Positions 1 to 10,768 of a stretch of DNA of 64,000 nucleotides are shown here, piece after piece. The position numbers and the translations under genes are program-made. Source of the stretch: Beverwykella pulmonaria (taxonomy: Eukaryota > Ascomycota > Dothideomycetes > Pleosporales > Melanommataceae); assembly GCA_001599595.1 (NCBI GenBank), contig BCHH01000003.1:957931-1021930 (forward strand). The letters run 5' to 3'. Under the pieces are notes generated by a model. That model was not told the origin of the DNA and did no database searches. It saw only the letters and a list, made by a program, of their open reading frames with translations. Positions within the stretch are counted from its first letter, which is position 1; each line of letters begins with the position of its first letter.

Positions 1-662
1 CTCGATGCAACAGACCACAATGCCCCGGACTGGCTCGCCACAGACCTCATCGCCCTCAGGAATAAGTCGGGCAGGCTGCAGGATGATATGCAGAGGTTTA
101 GAGATCAGATGGAGGAGGAGGGGCTGGGGGTGAAGAAGGTGCGATTCTTCTGGATTGGATCGCCGCGCGCGCTATCGCATCGCGAAGTTGGGAGCTAATA
201 ACGTGACAGGCGTCGAAGAAAAGACTCAGTCTAGAGGGTGCAAAACCGAAGCCTTCTCCAAACTCCGCGCACGCTGCCAATCCGTCCACGTCCCCGACCC
301 CCCAGCCTCCGGCCCCGAAGCGGCCCAGGCCTGCAAACGACTATGTAGTCCAGCATATCGATGTCACAGAAGAGGTCAATCGGCGGTTACAAGAGAGTCG
401 ATTGCGGCGGTTGATGGATTCGCCTAGTACATCACAGAAGCGGAAATACGATGCTCTTGCAGCACCTAGCTCTGAAAGTGGCATAGGTGAGGGAGCAAAA
501 GAGGATGGGGTAGAACAGCTGCTGGATGGGGAAAGAACTCCGAAGAAGTTGAGGTCGAGTACGGGGTTCGAAGAGAGGATGAAGAGGAAAGAAAGTGTGG
601 CACCGGAAGAGAACGAGACGAAAGGGTTGGAGCGGAGTAGTCATAAGAGGAGACGGATATAA
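1..662 (+). CDS. 3' part of a Lys/Arg-rich hypothetical protein (5' end outside window)
   Basis: Two exons are visible. Exon 1 (1–138) is open from the window edge, and exon 2 (210–662) ends in TAA. The intron at 139–209 (71 bp) starts GTGCGA after AAG, carries a CTAATAAC branch-like site and ends GACAG. Splicing keeps frame, whereas reading through meets a stop near 200. The protein begins with an acidic, helix-prone segment (…QDDMQRFRDQMEEEG…), then a Pro/Ser/Lys-rich linker, then a VVQHIDVTEEVNRRLQESRL block that looks like the conserved core. The tail is strongly basic and ends in KRRRI, suggesting a nuclear protein. I do not recognise the family. Most of the gene lies upstream of the window. 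Confidence 0.7.
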
Positions 663-1384
663 GGCCACTCGAGGGGGCTGAGGCAAGACACAGGAAGGAC
701 ATATGTCTATTAAGAGATGTGGAATGTCGAATCAGCACTGTTAGGGCTTCCATGTCGCCTCTGCGAGCATCGACTTCATTCCACGTGTACACAAGTACTA
801 CAACATACATGACTGCATGTCTCGACCTCCTCACCCACCTTTCCCCGAGAAAACAGACATCCCACTGCTCCTCTTACCTTGAAGGACTTTACCGTAGCAT
901 TCTTCTCGTCGGTTTCCTTCCCGCGGCTGTGGACCAATGGCCCTCAAATCAGAGCCCTACGGCTTATACCTATCGCCCTGGGGATGTATGGAGACCACCA
1001 TGAGGTGGTGGAAGTAAAGATTGGGGAGTCAAGGGACGTGTTGAAGTTGAGAACGGGACTCCGAAAGAGCTTGAGAAGGCTTGAGCAGTGGCCAACTCAA
1101 TGCCCGCGATCGTATAATTCTGAGGATGAATACTGTAAGTATCTATGAAAATGCTTAAGAACCGAGGTTCAAATACAGCATCACTTTGATTAGACAGACA
1201 GCATATTCATACCTCTGAAAACCACAGCACCAAAGTAATACAACAATGTCAGGTGATGAGCGTCGCAAAAACAGCCTGACTCCGAAACACCAAAAGGCGG
1301 GGCTAATATTTCGACATTATAGGCTAATCTAGTGGAGAATCGGCCGGTTCCTCCACTTCAATAAATCTGTGTGCACTGACTCTA
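663..1384. other. Intergenic, convergent 3' ends
   Basis: This stretch lies between the 3' ends of the convergent gene at 1–662 and the HET gene at 1385–3412. It should hold both 3' UTRs. Short open frames here have no initiator context or recognisable motif, and I see no repeat. Confidence 0.5.
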
Positions 1385-3412
1385 CTAAACTAGCTCTACA
1401 TCTTTACATTTGGAAACTTCCATTGCCTCCCCATCCATGATACCATCCACATAAGCCTCGCTAATGATCTGATACTTGCCGTCACCTTGATGCCGAAGAA
1501 TGAATGGTACCTGCGCCCCCCTGATTAGAGCAACAACATCGCCCTGCCGAACATGCTCAGAACTAAGGACCAAATGTCCTTTTTTCGTAATAGACGGAAG
1601 TCTTCGCAAGCTCTTCCCTATGATTTCGGAACCGAGCCTTAGATTTGCCTCAACTCTATGCTTAGCTATGTGTTGAATACTATTCTTGTCCAAGTATTGT
1701 TGGATCTGAGATTTGATATAAGGGTGCTTTATATGCCTCATCCCATTCTGAAGAAGACAAATACCATCATGGAAACGGTCATCTCTAACTCTTGTCAGGC
1801 GTGTATCTGGGCCGAATCCAACTTCTCCGATTGACGCTCTGATCGATGCACGTACTCGGTTACCAAAATCCTTATACCTTCTTCCATTCAGATAAGTAAG
1901 GCGAAGAATTTCAACTAGCCACTCTATAGGCCACGAAAGCGTTTCTAGGAGGAGCACTTCATGGCTAGAAGATCGACCAGGAAAAGACCCAACTGCGTAT
2001 ATCTCATCATATATGTGACATATCACTGAGATACCCTTGATCGCCCCGTCTTCCTTTATAATGGTGATACTAGGATGTTGTGGTTCCTGTCCGGATGCTC
2101 TGAATCTGGGGTAGATGGTAATATGATCATTTTCGACATCTTGCAATTTGTGTGTTATGGAACGAGACCAGTCTGGCACCCAAGATGGCAGATCGGATGG
2201 AGGTTCAGAGACTTGACAAAACGATAGAAGCGGTATATGGCCTTGCTTCAGTAGCGCTGCCATAGCCGTCGTGTATGTTTCCTTCTTTGTTTTAGCATAA
2301 TCTGGGAAGACACCCATATGTTCCAACTCCTCACGATCTTCTGCGAGGCCTAACAAAGCATATATTTTGTCTCGTGGATCGGTTGATGCCAGGTGATGAG
2401 GACCGTGGAGTCGAATATTGTGGCTGCCGACACATGTTAAACGGAGTAAGGCTGCTAGCGGGAATTTTTCAAACCTATATATCTGCCACGAAGATAGCAT
2501 GATCATAGGTTTGTGTTGGAAACATGCGAACAATATCTCTACGTGATATAGCTTTAATCGTTGGACATCTCTAGATAGCGAGGTAACGGTAGACCACAGA
2601 GCAGAGTATGCGTTAATGGCAGCACTACATCGGCGTCGAGTAATCCGCTTAGTTCCGCAGATCAACTCGGCCTTCTTTGGAATGGAAATTTCTTGAAGAA
2701 CCCATATCCGCCCCCACCATGGCCTAGTAAAAAGACGCTTGATGCCGGCGATCGGTAGTAGATTCTGTTGGTCGTGCCAACCACTGATGGAATAAAAGAG
2801 ACCGCGCACTGACTCATCAGTTACTGTGATTATTCTCTCACCTGGAGCTCCTATTTTGATATTTGATCGATGTCTGCCATGGATTGCTCGAGGCTCGGAT
2901 GCTATCTCTTGCCAGATTTGTCGATATATGTCGGGGCCTATATCCATGCCACAGGCCTCTGTTTTCGCCCCTAACGTATTCAGATAATCCATAACTGAGT
3001 CGCTAGTGTTATCTGCCGGACCAAGCCATATATTAACCTTAGATGCTCGTCGATAAATATCTGCCATACGACCAACTTGGCAACTCTTCTCTGCGTTATC
3101 CGACTGATTGATGCAAACGGCATCGACCCAAAAGTGCAGAGGCTTCGTAAGGCTCCCCCTTGGACTCGCCTCTCTGATCAAAGCCTTCCAACTCATTCTT
3201 AGATGCCGAAGAGCTTCTTCGAGACTTCGTGTGATTTCCATGATCCTACCGTCGCAGAGAACTCGGACCTTGTCGTTAGAATTGCCCCATGTGTATGAAA
3301 GAGCGATGTAATCCGGAGTGCTGTCTAAGGGATACGTTTGAAGGCTGAAATGAATGATCTCTTCTTGTTGTCCAAATTTGAGGTCAAGTAGGCGGATGTT
3401 TTGAGAGCGCAA
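1385..3412 (-). CDS. HET-domain (heterokaryon incompatibility) protein, 5' end unresolved
   Basis: A 675-residue open frame carries the N-terminal HET domain. Visible blocks are YIALSYTWG (about residues 36–44), FWVDAVCINQSD (about 99–110) and MADIYRRASKVNIWLGP. Further blocks follow in the order usual for Pfam HET: RPWWGRIWVLQEI, then DPRDKIYALLGLA. HET proteins trigger cell death when genetically different hyphae fuse, though most members are uncharacterised. The open frame continues upstream of 3412 with no ATG before a stop. A good acceptor (CTAAC…TTTTCAG, ending near 3438) suggests that a short 5' exon exists at about 3460–3600. I could not choose its donor. The frame otherwise has no internal breaks, so the gene may be intact. 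Confidence 0.8.
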   Translation of the reverse strand: MRSQNIRLLDLKFGQQEEIIHFSLQTYPLDSTPDYIALSYTWGNSNDKVRVLCDGRIMEITRSLEEALRHLRMSWKALIREASPRGSLTKPLHFWVDAVCINQSDNAEKSCQVGRMADIYRRASKVNIWLGPADNTSDSVMDYLNTLGAKTEACGMDIGPDIYRQIWQEIASEPRAIHGRHRSNIKIGAPGERIITVTDESVRGLFYSISGWHDQQNLLPIAGIKRLFTRPWWGRIWVLQEISIPKKAELICGTKRITRRRCSAAINAYSALWSTVTSLSRDVQRLKLYHVEILFACFQHKPMIMLSSWQIYRFEKFPLAALLRLTCVGSHNIRLHGPHHLASTDPRDKIYALLGLAEDREELEHMGVFPDYAKTKKETYTTAMAALLKQGHIPLLSFCQVSEPPSDLPSWVPDWSRSITHKLQDVENDHITIYPRFRASGQEPQHPSITIIKEDGAIKGISVICHIYDEIYAVGSFPGRSSSHEVLLLETLSWPIEWLVEILRLTYLNGRRYKDFGNRVRASIRASIGEVGFGPDTRLTRVRDDRFHDGICLLQNGMRHIKHPYIKSQIQQYLDKNSIQHIAKHRVEANLRLGSEIIGKSLRRLPSITKKGHLVLSSEHVRQGDVVALIRGAQVPFILRHQGDGKYQIISEAYVDGIMDGEAMEVSKCKDVELV

Positions 3413-4440
3413 GCTGTTCGAGTATTCGAATTGTGCCCTGAAAAGTGGTGTTAGAAATGATTACCCTTTATAGTTATAGTCCCTTGAGCACGGGGTTCTA
3501 GGAGTAAGTCTAGTGTGGGTGTGCCAATAGCAGAGAATGAAATAGAGGCGATACTCTTCTATTCGTACTCCCGGTAGGGATGAAATTCGCGGAAAGCATG
3601 CCATTCCACGCTATATGAATTGTTTGTTGAAGACGGCGTATTTTGGTACGTTGGGAGACGTTGACAAGGGATTTTGGATTTGAAACAGCGAACGGGCAAA
3701 GGTCAAGTCTCGAGGTTATTGTAGCTTCAACTCTTGACCGGATATTGAATTGCGAATAGTATTCTGCCACATTTGCTCAAGGAAACGGGGCATCGATGAT
3801 CGTTCACCGGAAAATGTTTTCTGGCTACTCTATTGGGCGAAGTGCACCTTCTATGTAACTTTTGCGGATCTTATTCCGCTTCCCGCAGCCACCTCGTTCC
3901 GTTCTAGTCTTATACTTCTATTCCAGCACATTCCTTCATTATCGGAATTCTATCTCTATTCACCGGTATCTGAAGGCATCGGCCTCCGTATCATTAGACC
4001 GCTAGGTATCAGGTCCTAATTCTGGCTCTTAGAATCGTGACAGGGTCTGATACTTTATGACTCCGAATTACCCGTGGTGTACGTTAGCCTAAGCGCGAGC
4101 AATTGAGGTAACGTACATCCATCCGTAACGGAACAACCGCCGTAACACAACAACAACAACCTCTTATCAAGTAGTCCTGCACGCGTATATAGAGTTACAG
4201 ACATTGTTTTGTTGTTGTCTAGCTAATACTGTATATAATATTAGGCAAGGCGCAATTTAGAGCTACGGAATGATGATATTCTAGCTCGTGCTGGTAAAAA
4301 AAAGTAAAAAAAAGCGCGGGTGCAAGGCTCAGAGAGAAGGGTCAGAATTCTTGTATCTCATTTTGCTCAACTTGTTCGAACTAGGAGCCTGTGTACCACA
4401 TGGCCACTGGTGCGCGGCCCGTACCTTCCTTGATCGATCC
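3413..4440. other. Intergenic upstream of HET gene
   Basis: This stretch probably contains the missing 5' exon, leader and promoter of the HET gene on the minus strand. The rest is non-coding, with a CAACAACAAC run near 4145 and A-rich tracts near 4297–4315. No gene is supported. Confidence 0.4.
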
Positions 4441-5097
4441 CTAGTTATTGTCGGCTCCATCAGCTCTGCCAACAGGCTGGGCTCGAGGAGTAACTGCACC
4501 ACTAGGAGCTTCGGTCGGTGTCGCCGCGCGAGAAGACCCGCGGGTAGTCTTGGGTGATGTTCTCCTCGATCCCGATTTTGCTTTCGTCTCCGCATGCTGT
4601 CTAGCAAACTCGGCCAGCTTATCATGCTCGCGGAGGGAGGCTTGTTGCTGAAGAAGCTCGGCCTCTGGTTTCCAGTACTTTTGATTCGTAATCTCCAGCC
4701 GCTTTTTTCTCAATGCATCGCCAGTGAGCCCGTTTGCTGCTAGCATTCGTCTGTATGATTCCTTCATCCCTCGAAGGCCATCTAGCGTGAGCTCGCCGTC
4801 TGTCTTGTGTTTGCTGAGCAGTTTATCGTGAACTATCTGGGCGTATATCGAGCGGTAGAAGTCGAGTTCGACCTGGTGGTACTCGGCGTCCGTGATGGTG
4901 TCCCGGAGTTGGTCGACTCGGACGAGCGTAAGCAGCTGGTGCTCCTCTTCGCATAGGTACTTGTAGTCGTGCTCAAAGTGGGCAAAGCAATCCAGTTCCG
5001 GAGTCTCGGCTTCGCGCTCTTCCTGCAACTTATGCAAGGCCTCCGCAATTGCTGCCGCCGGCAGTGTCGGCAAATTAAATGTTGTAGGCGTCGACAT
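4441..5097 (-). CDS. Hypothetical 218-aa protein with charged helical core
   Basis: Single exon. I place the start at the internal ATG (MSTPTTFN…, at 5097) rather than the upstream in-frame ATG at 5214, because the extra 39 residues are Leu/Gln-rich low complexity. The body is rich in Glu, Leu and Lys (…LCEEEHQLLTLVRVDQLRDT…) and predicts helices or a coiled coil. The last ~45 residues are a Ser/Thr/Arg/Pro-rich disordered tail. I recognise no named domain. Coding is supported by length and by codon use that favours C or G at third positions, unlike the flanks. Confidence 0.6.
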   Translation of the reverse strand: MSTPTTFNLPTLPAAAIAEALHKLQEEREAETPELDCFAHFEHDYKYLCEEEHQLLTLVRVDQLRDTITDAEYHQVELDFYRSIYAQIVHDKLLSKHKTDGELTLDGLRGMKESYRRMLAANGLTGDALRKKRLEITNQKYWKPEAELLQQQASLREHDKLAEFARQHAETKAKSGSRRTSPKTTRGSSRAATPTEAPSGAVTPRAQPVGRADGADNN

Positions 5098-5866
5098 CGA
5101 AACAAGAGGGCACTGAAGACGGCGTGGGAGTGGCAAGGAGGCCTGAATAAGCAACAAACTGGTCAGCCTCTGCAGCAGCAGCAGTTGGAACAAGTGTCGC
5201 GAGCTCCGTTGCAAAGAGAAAAAAGAGAATGTATTATCGCCTTATAATTTCGGCCGCTTCCACTCTCTGCTCCAATTGCCCGTGTGAGTTATACTGGCGG
5301 AACTCATTCTGCGGGCGGCACCGCATCGCGGGAATCGATGACTCATACCATCCATATTACAACAAGGCCAATACGTGCTACGTAAATGTTGTGTTTGTTG
5401 GTGTCGTCGAAGGCTGTTCTTTGTGGTGAACTGTCTGTTACACTCATGGCACTTATGGGACTTCTTAAATTGATCATGTCTGTTACTTTGTTAATGCAAA
5501 ATAACCTATCACTCAGCGTAAGCAAAGTTAAGACCTGTGAGCATGGGATTATCTTATGCGACCTCATGTTGCATGCAAGCATCGATGGGGTGTTGATCAC
5601 ACTAGAAACAATAAGCGCAGGGACTGCGCTAAACCCGAAGAGGGAGTCCCAGAGAATACCACACACGGACGGGACCTTGCAGAGGTGGGGCTTTGCCCGA
5701 TCGGCCCTAGCTTTCGCCAACGAGGCTGTGCCGCTCGGTTACGACAAAAACATGCAGCGTTCCAATGTGCTTTCCCTATCCGATCATAGACGATATGCAG
5801 TCTAAGCAATCGAGCCGGCTCCTGCCTGCTGGCGTGGCTATAATCCTTATTCCCAGCCTCCAAGGC
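5098..5866. other. Intergenic between hypothetical gene and ERG9 3' end
   Basis: Holds the promoter of the 4441–5097 gene and the ERG9 3' UTR. Overlapping short frames on both strands (5343–5863) have no recognisable protein signature, and I see no repeat. Confidence 0.4.
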
Positions 5867-7489
5867 TCATAGCTCGCTGTGACCAATGACCTCTGTGATT
5901 TTCTTCGTAACCACTGCAGAAACTTTCGAATTTGTGCCTAGGAGTTGGCTCATCTGCTCCTTGAACTGCACGTAGGCCAGGTCAAAGCGAGCGCCCGCTA
6001 GCCATGCGACGAAAAGCTAGTGATAGAATTGAGCGTCTGCAGTGGATGAGGAAAGATTCCGACTTACCATGAGGAAGGTGATGCTACCGATGGTGAGAAC
6101 AACGGCAGTAGCCATGTAGATGAGATCCCACCTGTCCCCCTTTTGCTGCCTCTCTGCCTCTTGCACGCTGGTAGGGGACTTTTCGTCTAGCGGAGATTTC
6201 TGTGTCAGGAAACCTGATCCGATGAATTGCTCTATCTGTGCGGTCGTTAGCAAAGTTCTCCGGTACGAACTACGCCACTTACGCTTCCTAAAGTTGTGCT
6301 GATCTTGAGGAAGTTGGGGTCATGTGGGTTGTTTCGCTTTGCGATCTTGTGCGCATACCGCCTGAACACCTCGCAAACGGACTGCAAGTTTTGCGACGAT
6401 TCGATCATCAGCTGGCATGCCTCTCCTTTGGTGATCTTTACATTCTTCTCGAAGATGTTGTAGTTCTGGAAGCACGCATTGAGCGTGGCGATGGCCATAG
6501 ATTGCGGGATGGCGCAGAAGTTGAAAACACTCTGTTCCCGGATACCCGCGAGGTAGTTAAGGCAGTCGTCCGCGCGTGATAGGGCGGTCAGGATCATCTC
6601 AGAGCTTGCGTTCAAGGCCTTCTCCTTGTTCTCCGGCTTGAAGAGATCCTCGAACTTGTCAACATGCTTCGACCAGATCTCCTTGGGCCAGAATCGTCGG
6701 CCCTCGTCCAGGTCCTCCTTGATATCGCGAGTAATGTTGACTTGTTGCAAGAATTGGCCCATAGACTCCATGAGCTCCGGCTTCTCCAGCAATGCTGCGT
6801 TTGCCAGACCACCCTCAACAAAGAGGCGCGTTAAGCCCTCGCCGAGGAGACCTGCAACATAGTGGCAGTACAGCTCGTAGTCCTTAATCGTGTTTACTCC
6901 GTGAATATTATGCTCCGCATTGTTCGCATAATCTGCCATGCCGTTTCCCATGCGCTTGGTGATATCTTTGATGATGTCCCTGTAGGCAGGCTTGATCTTT
7001 TTGAACTCTTCGATCACCACATTGAACTCAACCAGCAGTTGCCTATCATTCTCGTTCGGGCCGTTCTCGTTGAACGTCCAGCCGTCCTGCTCCAAAATAT
7101 TCTGAAAATTCCGCAAAATAAGCTCCTTCTTCTCCAGTGGTATCGTCATGTCATCCTCCACTGTATCCAGGCCGCGCAGGATCAGGTAGAATAGCGTGAC
7201 TGGGACGAGAAGATTAGGGTGCAGTTCCATGATAACGGCTGCGAAACTGCGGCCTGTCCTGGGGAGAAAGTAGAAGCATCGCTTGAGGGACTCGCAGTCT
7301 TTGGATTCATCGCGCTCGTGGACGGGGTTGTGCCAGACCTTCCTACAAGCAGGGTTAGGATGTCTCGGATTTAGGTGGGTAAGTAAACCGGTCGGAATTA
7401 CTTTCATACAATGGCACTTACCATTGGATAATTGAGCGCAGCTCATTGGGGTGGAAAACGTAGTATATAAGGCTCATGGGGCTCAGCAT
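5867..7489 (-). CDS. ERG9: Squalene synthase (farnesyl-diphosphate farnesyltransferase)
   Basis: Condenses two farnesyl diphosphates to squalene via presqualene diphosphate, the first committed step of ergosterol synthesis, at the ER membrane. Four exons were assembled: 7422–7489, 6283–7342, 6068–6235 and 5867–6016. The introns of 79, 47 and 51 bp have GTAAGT donors, and total length is 481 aa, normal for fungi. Exon 1 gives the typical N-terminus ([19 protein letters not shown] across the first junction). Aspartate-rich motif 1 is [12 protein letters not shown] and motif 2 is [16 protein letters not shown]-terminal hydrophobic segment straddles exons 3 and 4 ([14 protein letters not shown] then LFVAWLAG) and is the expected ER anchor. 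The start at 7489 has a CCACC-ATG context; a second in-frame ATG lies at 7477. No broken or missing catalytic residue was seen. Confidence 0.96.
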
Positions 7490-8975
7490 GGTGGCAGATG
7501 TTAAAAGAGTTGGCGGGTGCTGCACACTAATCGCGCAGTGCACTTCAATAGCAAGACGTCACAATTTGGCAACAGGGCAAGTAAATATTGCGAAATATTC
7601 GAAAGCCGAGCTGCTGGGTAAGGTGAAGTGTGGTGAACGAACTTGGGAATGCACCTTCACAAATTACAACATCGGACCTTCGGGGTACGGTCCATCATCT
7701 CCGCATTTCCTCCGTGCCGCTCCTCCGCCCCCGCTACGTCAACATCTGGTATCTCATCTGCTCTCAGCTGAATGCAGCAGGCTGCTACAACATTCAAATT
7801 CTATCATGTGTTGTCAATAGCCCAGAAAATCTGTCCATGTTGAGCGTAAGTCAGGGACATCCACCAGATCTCCGTTTCAAGACTCCCGCTTTACAAAGTA
7901 TCAAATTGCTTTTTTTAAACTCCTCTTCCTATCTAGGCCCAATTTGTTTCCTATTTGAAGCGGCGTTGATTACCAAACGCATGGTCAAACTATTTAGAAC
8001 GTGAGAGACAGCCGGCCTTCTCTAACAGCTGTTGGAGCATGGATGTGCCTTCCATTTGTGTGAATCCCATTGTCCTATCTTCAGAAGGCGCGTTATCATC
8101 ACAGAACACCAGCCCCGAAAGAAAGGTATCAGGCTTGACATGGTGCTTACCCATCCGACCCCCTATGAACGAACTGCTAACAGGCACGATTGACACTCAT
8201 CTGTCCCAGGCCCCAGGAAAAGTAGAAGCTTTTGCCGCAAACTCAGCGGCAGTTTGACTATTAAAGCTAGAGCTAATCTGTCGAGATATAGCCGAACAGT
8301 ATACACAGCTGCAGGGCTTAGTATTGCATCATGATACATCCTGTCCGCTTTTGGTGCTGGAGCTTGCTGCTTGTACTGACCTGTGTATTGGATGCGTGTT
8401 TTGTACCACGTTGATGACTGATGGAAACTTAGAGGTGCTATATCAAGTATTGCATGCTTCAGAGCATTATTTTCTTTAATTTTAAGTCTGTAATTAGATG
8501 CAGTGGCATTGTTGTGATAGAAACGGTGTTGCAGGGTTAAGAGTATGCTAAGCACAAAATAGTCAATAAGACAACACAACCTCTTGCAATTTTAGAATGC
8601 GCGCTACAATGTAGCATAGGCATAACCTACGTATAATACAATCAGCTTGCAGTTGCTGCAAAGTCAAAATACCTCTCGTTTCTTTTGGGATGTAGGGGGA
8701 GACCACAACAAATTTACACGTCGTTGCTCTATTACATGATGCGCGCTCTACGCATCTCAACAACACCACCTTACGTTGTCGCTATATAAAATCGGGAAAA
8801 TAATCTTTGAATGCCTGTAATAACTAAAATAGCTACTTCGAACAACATTCGAAGTGTTGGAGGCGAATCCGCTACACAGATCAGTACATGCTCATACAGC
8901 CTCAACCGTAGCGTCCACCAATCCAGCGATTTTTAAAATGTTAGTATGTATATTTAATTATATCAATGTTTTTTC
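7490..8975. other. ERG9 upstream region and gene-free spacer
   Basis: The first few hundred bases are the ERG9 promoter and leader. I could not identify a convincing sterol response element by eye. The remainder up to the 5S gene is AT-rich with only short unsupported frames. Confidence 0.4.
8948..8963 (+). promoter_or_regulatory. TATA-like element upstream of split 5S gene
   Basis: A TATATT…TTATAT cluster lies 13–28 bp before the 5S start at 8976. External TATA boxes at about −25 to −30 are known to be needed for dispersed 5S genes of filamentous fungi. The other 5S copy has its own TATATT at the same distance although the surrounding sequence differs. Confidence 0.4.
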
Positions 8976-9045
8976 ACATACGACCATAGGATCATGAAAA
9001 TTGGGCTTCCCGTCCGCTCAGCCTTACATAAGCATGATACCGGCG

Positions 9046-10449
9046 CACGGGTGTGCAAGAATTGAGCGCGCAGGGGCCCCGCTTTCGATCAGAACTTCAA
9101 AACAAAGCCCTCATACCGACTTCAACACCACACATGGCTCCAACCAAACCGAAAAAACGCGATAAAAAGACTGATCGACGCGAGCACGATACTATTAAAC
9201 GTAATAGATTCTTCGACGCCTTTGATTTGAGGCGAAATGACCAAACAACTGGCGATATCGCACGACTTCCAGCTATCAATATACCTCCCTCTACCGCGCG
9301 CACCTGGATCGCAAAACGAGAAGCTATAGGCCAAGCTGCAGTTAGAAGAACCNGAAAAACCAGCTCTACCTTAGGCCGCAAGCCCTTAGTATCTGCGTCC
9401 AACCTCGCAAAAATAACAGACCAGAACAACCAAATCCACNAAATGGGCTACGCAGATNAGGTTAAAGAGCTAGGAATTTCAGCCACGCCACGTACTCTAC
9501 AATACCACGCAAGCAAGGCAGGAGCTAGGCAGTTTAAGAAACCATTTCAGAAGAAGATCTCAGAAAAAAATCAAGGTCTTCGCTGCTCCTATGGCGCTTT
9601 ACACCAAAAAGACACTATAACAGGCTTCTGGCAGCGTGTTTAGTTCACAGATNAGGCACACTTCNAGTCAATTAAGTTGATGAAGGTTGCTGAATATGAG
9701 CTGCGTTACCCAGGGCAAGAAAGAGGGATAAATGAGGTAGAACTAGAGGGTTCTTTGGATGTTACTGTTCACGTTGCGGCTGGCGTCTCATACAACCACA
9801 AGGGTAGACTTATTTTTTATAAGGACCCTGTAGAGCCTTTAGAAAAGCAGCGCAAACAACCTAAGCCTAAGCAGATGAAATACAAGCTTAATACTGCCTT
9901 TCAGGAACGTGTTAAAGTATATAAAGATACTAAGGCAAAGGAGGACGCAACACCAAAAGGCAACTGTATGACGCAGGTGTTTTACGCTCAAAAGATACTG
10001 CCAGAACACATTAAGCAGATCCAGGCTTTGGAAGCCCGTCACGGCGTCAAATACCACCTGCAGGAGGATGGCGATCCAAGCCACGGAATCAAGTCGCCAA
10101 ACAGCGTGCCAGCACACCTAAAACGGGACGCAGGCCTGCTCATACTTGTCCATCCTCCTCAATCACCTGATCTTAACCCTATTGAGGCATGCTGGAATAT
10201 CATAAAGGGTAGATTAGCTGGTCGGAGGTGGTCAACTGTAGCTCAATTTAAGGCCGATATCCAGGCAGAATGGGATAAGATAACACTCAAGGAAATTCAA
10301 GATCGTATTAGGGAGATGCCCCATCGCTGTAAATTAGTTCAGGAACAACCGCAGGTGCGAATCAAAAGCGCATTGTGGTAATAATTTGAATATACTCGAT
10401 TTTTGCGATTGGTGGTGGCCCCTGCGCGCTCAATTCTTGCACACCCGTG
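9046..10449 (+). mobile_element. Tc1/mariner-superfamily-like DNA transposon inserted in 5S rRNA gene
   Basis: The element is 1404 bp with perfect 33-bp terminal inverted repeats (9046–9078 and 10417–10449) that start CACGGGTGTGCAAG. One transposase frame fills most of it. The flanks carry a 3-bp GCG direct duplication (9043–9045 and 10450–10452). The insertion is proved by the empty 5S site at 18683–18801. A 3-bp GC-only duplication differs from the TA target usual for Tc1/mariner, so family placement rests on the DDE motifs. Confidence 0.92.
9134..10381 (+). pseudogene. Transposase, DDE superfamily (DD38E), interrupted by one in-frame TAG and five Ns
   Basis: The open frame from ATG at 9134 to TAA at 10379–10381 is 415 codons with a TAG at 9641–9643. 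The N-terminus is basic, followed by a helix-turn-helix-like segment around TARTWIAKREAIG. The catalytic-type blocks are F-T-D-(NAG)-A-H-F just after the TAG, then EDGDPSHG, then SPDLNPIEACWN. From the Asp of EDGDPSHG to the Glu of NPIE there are 38 residues. Single Ns lie at 9353, 9440, 9458, 9653 and 9665, all at codon position 1. It could be a RIP-decayed copy or a masked consensus of several copies. As written it cannot give a full-length protein. Confidence 0.85.
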
Positions 10450-10501
10450 GCGGACTAGTAGTCAAGTGGGTGACCATTGGCGAATCCCTGCTGTTGTATG
10501 T

Positions 10502-10768
10502 TTTTGTCTTGCTTTTTGTTTGCCCTTCGGAGTCTGTGAACGAAGCCGCTAATCCAATCGCCTTTTGGGGCTCCAAGATAATTATAATCCTAACAACATG
10601 CATCGACATAGGAACCGCTTGGCAAGAGATGACTCTCTACTACACTCCTTCTGTTTGTGTGTACAAAGTAAATAATGCGAAGCATCAATATTTATAACTA
10701 ATTTTGCGCACAACACTAATTCTGTTGCCGCCTTCCACTACCCTAGACCTTGGAGATTATTATAGTGC
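10502..10768. repeat. 5S downstream flank shared with the second 5S locus
   Basis: From the end of 5S to about 10642 the sequence is essentially identical to 18542–18682 (reverse strand). Weaker similarity continues to about 10720. This similarity, not a protein, explains matching short open frames at both loci. The last bases before 10769 are the 3' flank of the peptidase gene. Confidence 0.7.

Larger units (their letters stand above)
8976..10501 (+). rRNA. 5S rRNA gene split by a transposon insertion
   Basis: The left half is 8976–9045 and the right half 10453–10501. Together (70 + 49 nt) they make 119 nt, identical base for base to the uninterrupted copy at 18683–18801. Fungal 5S landmarks are present: the ACATACGAC start pairs with GTTGTATGT at the end (helix I), followed by the GGGCTTCCCGTCCGCTCAG core and the AGTGGGTGACC arm. 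A T-rich terminator follows at 10501. The element at 9046–10449 lies within the internal half of the molecule, with GCG duplicated on both sides, so this locus cannot give normal 5S rRNA. Confidence 0.9.
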
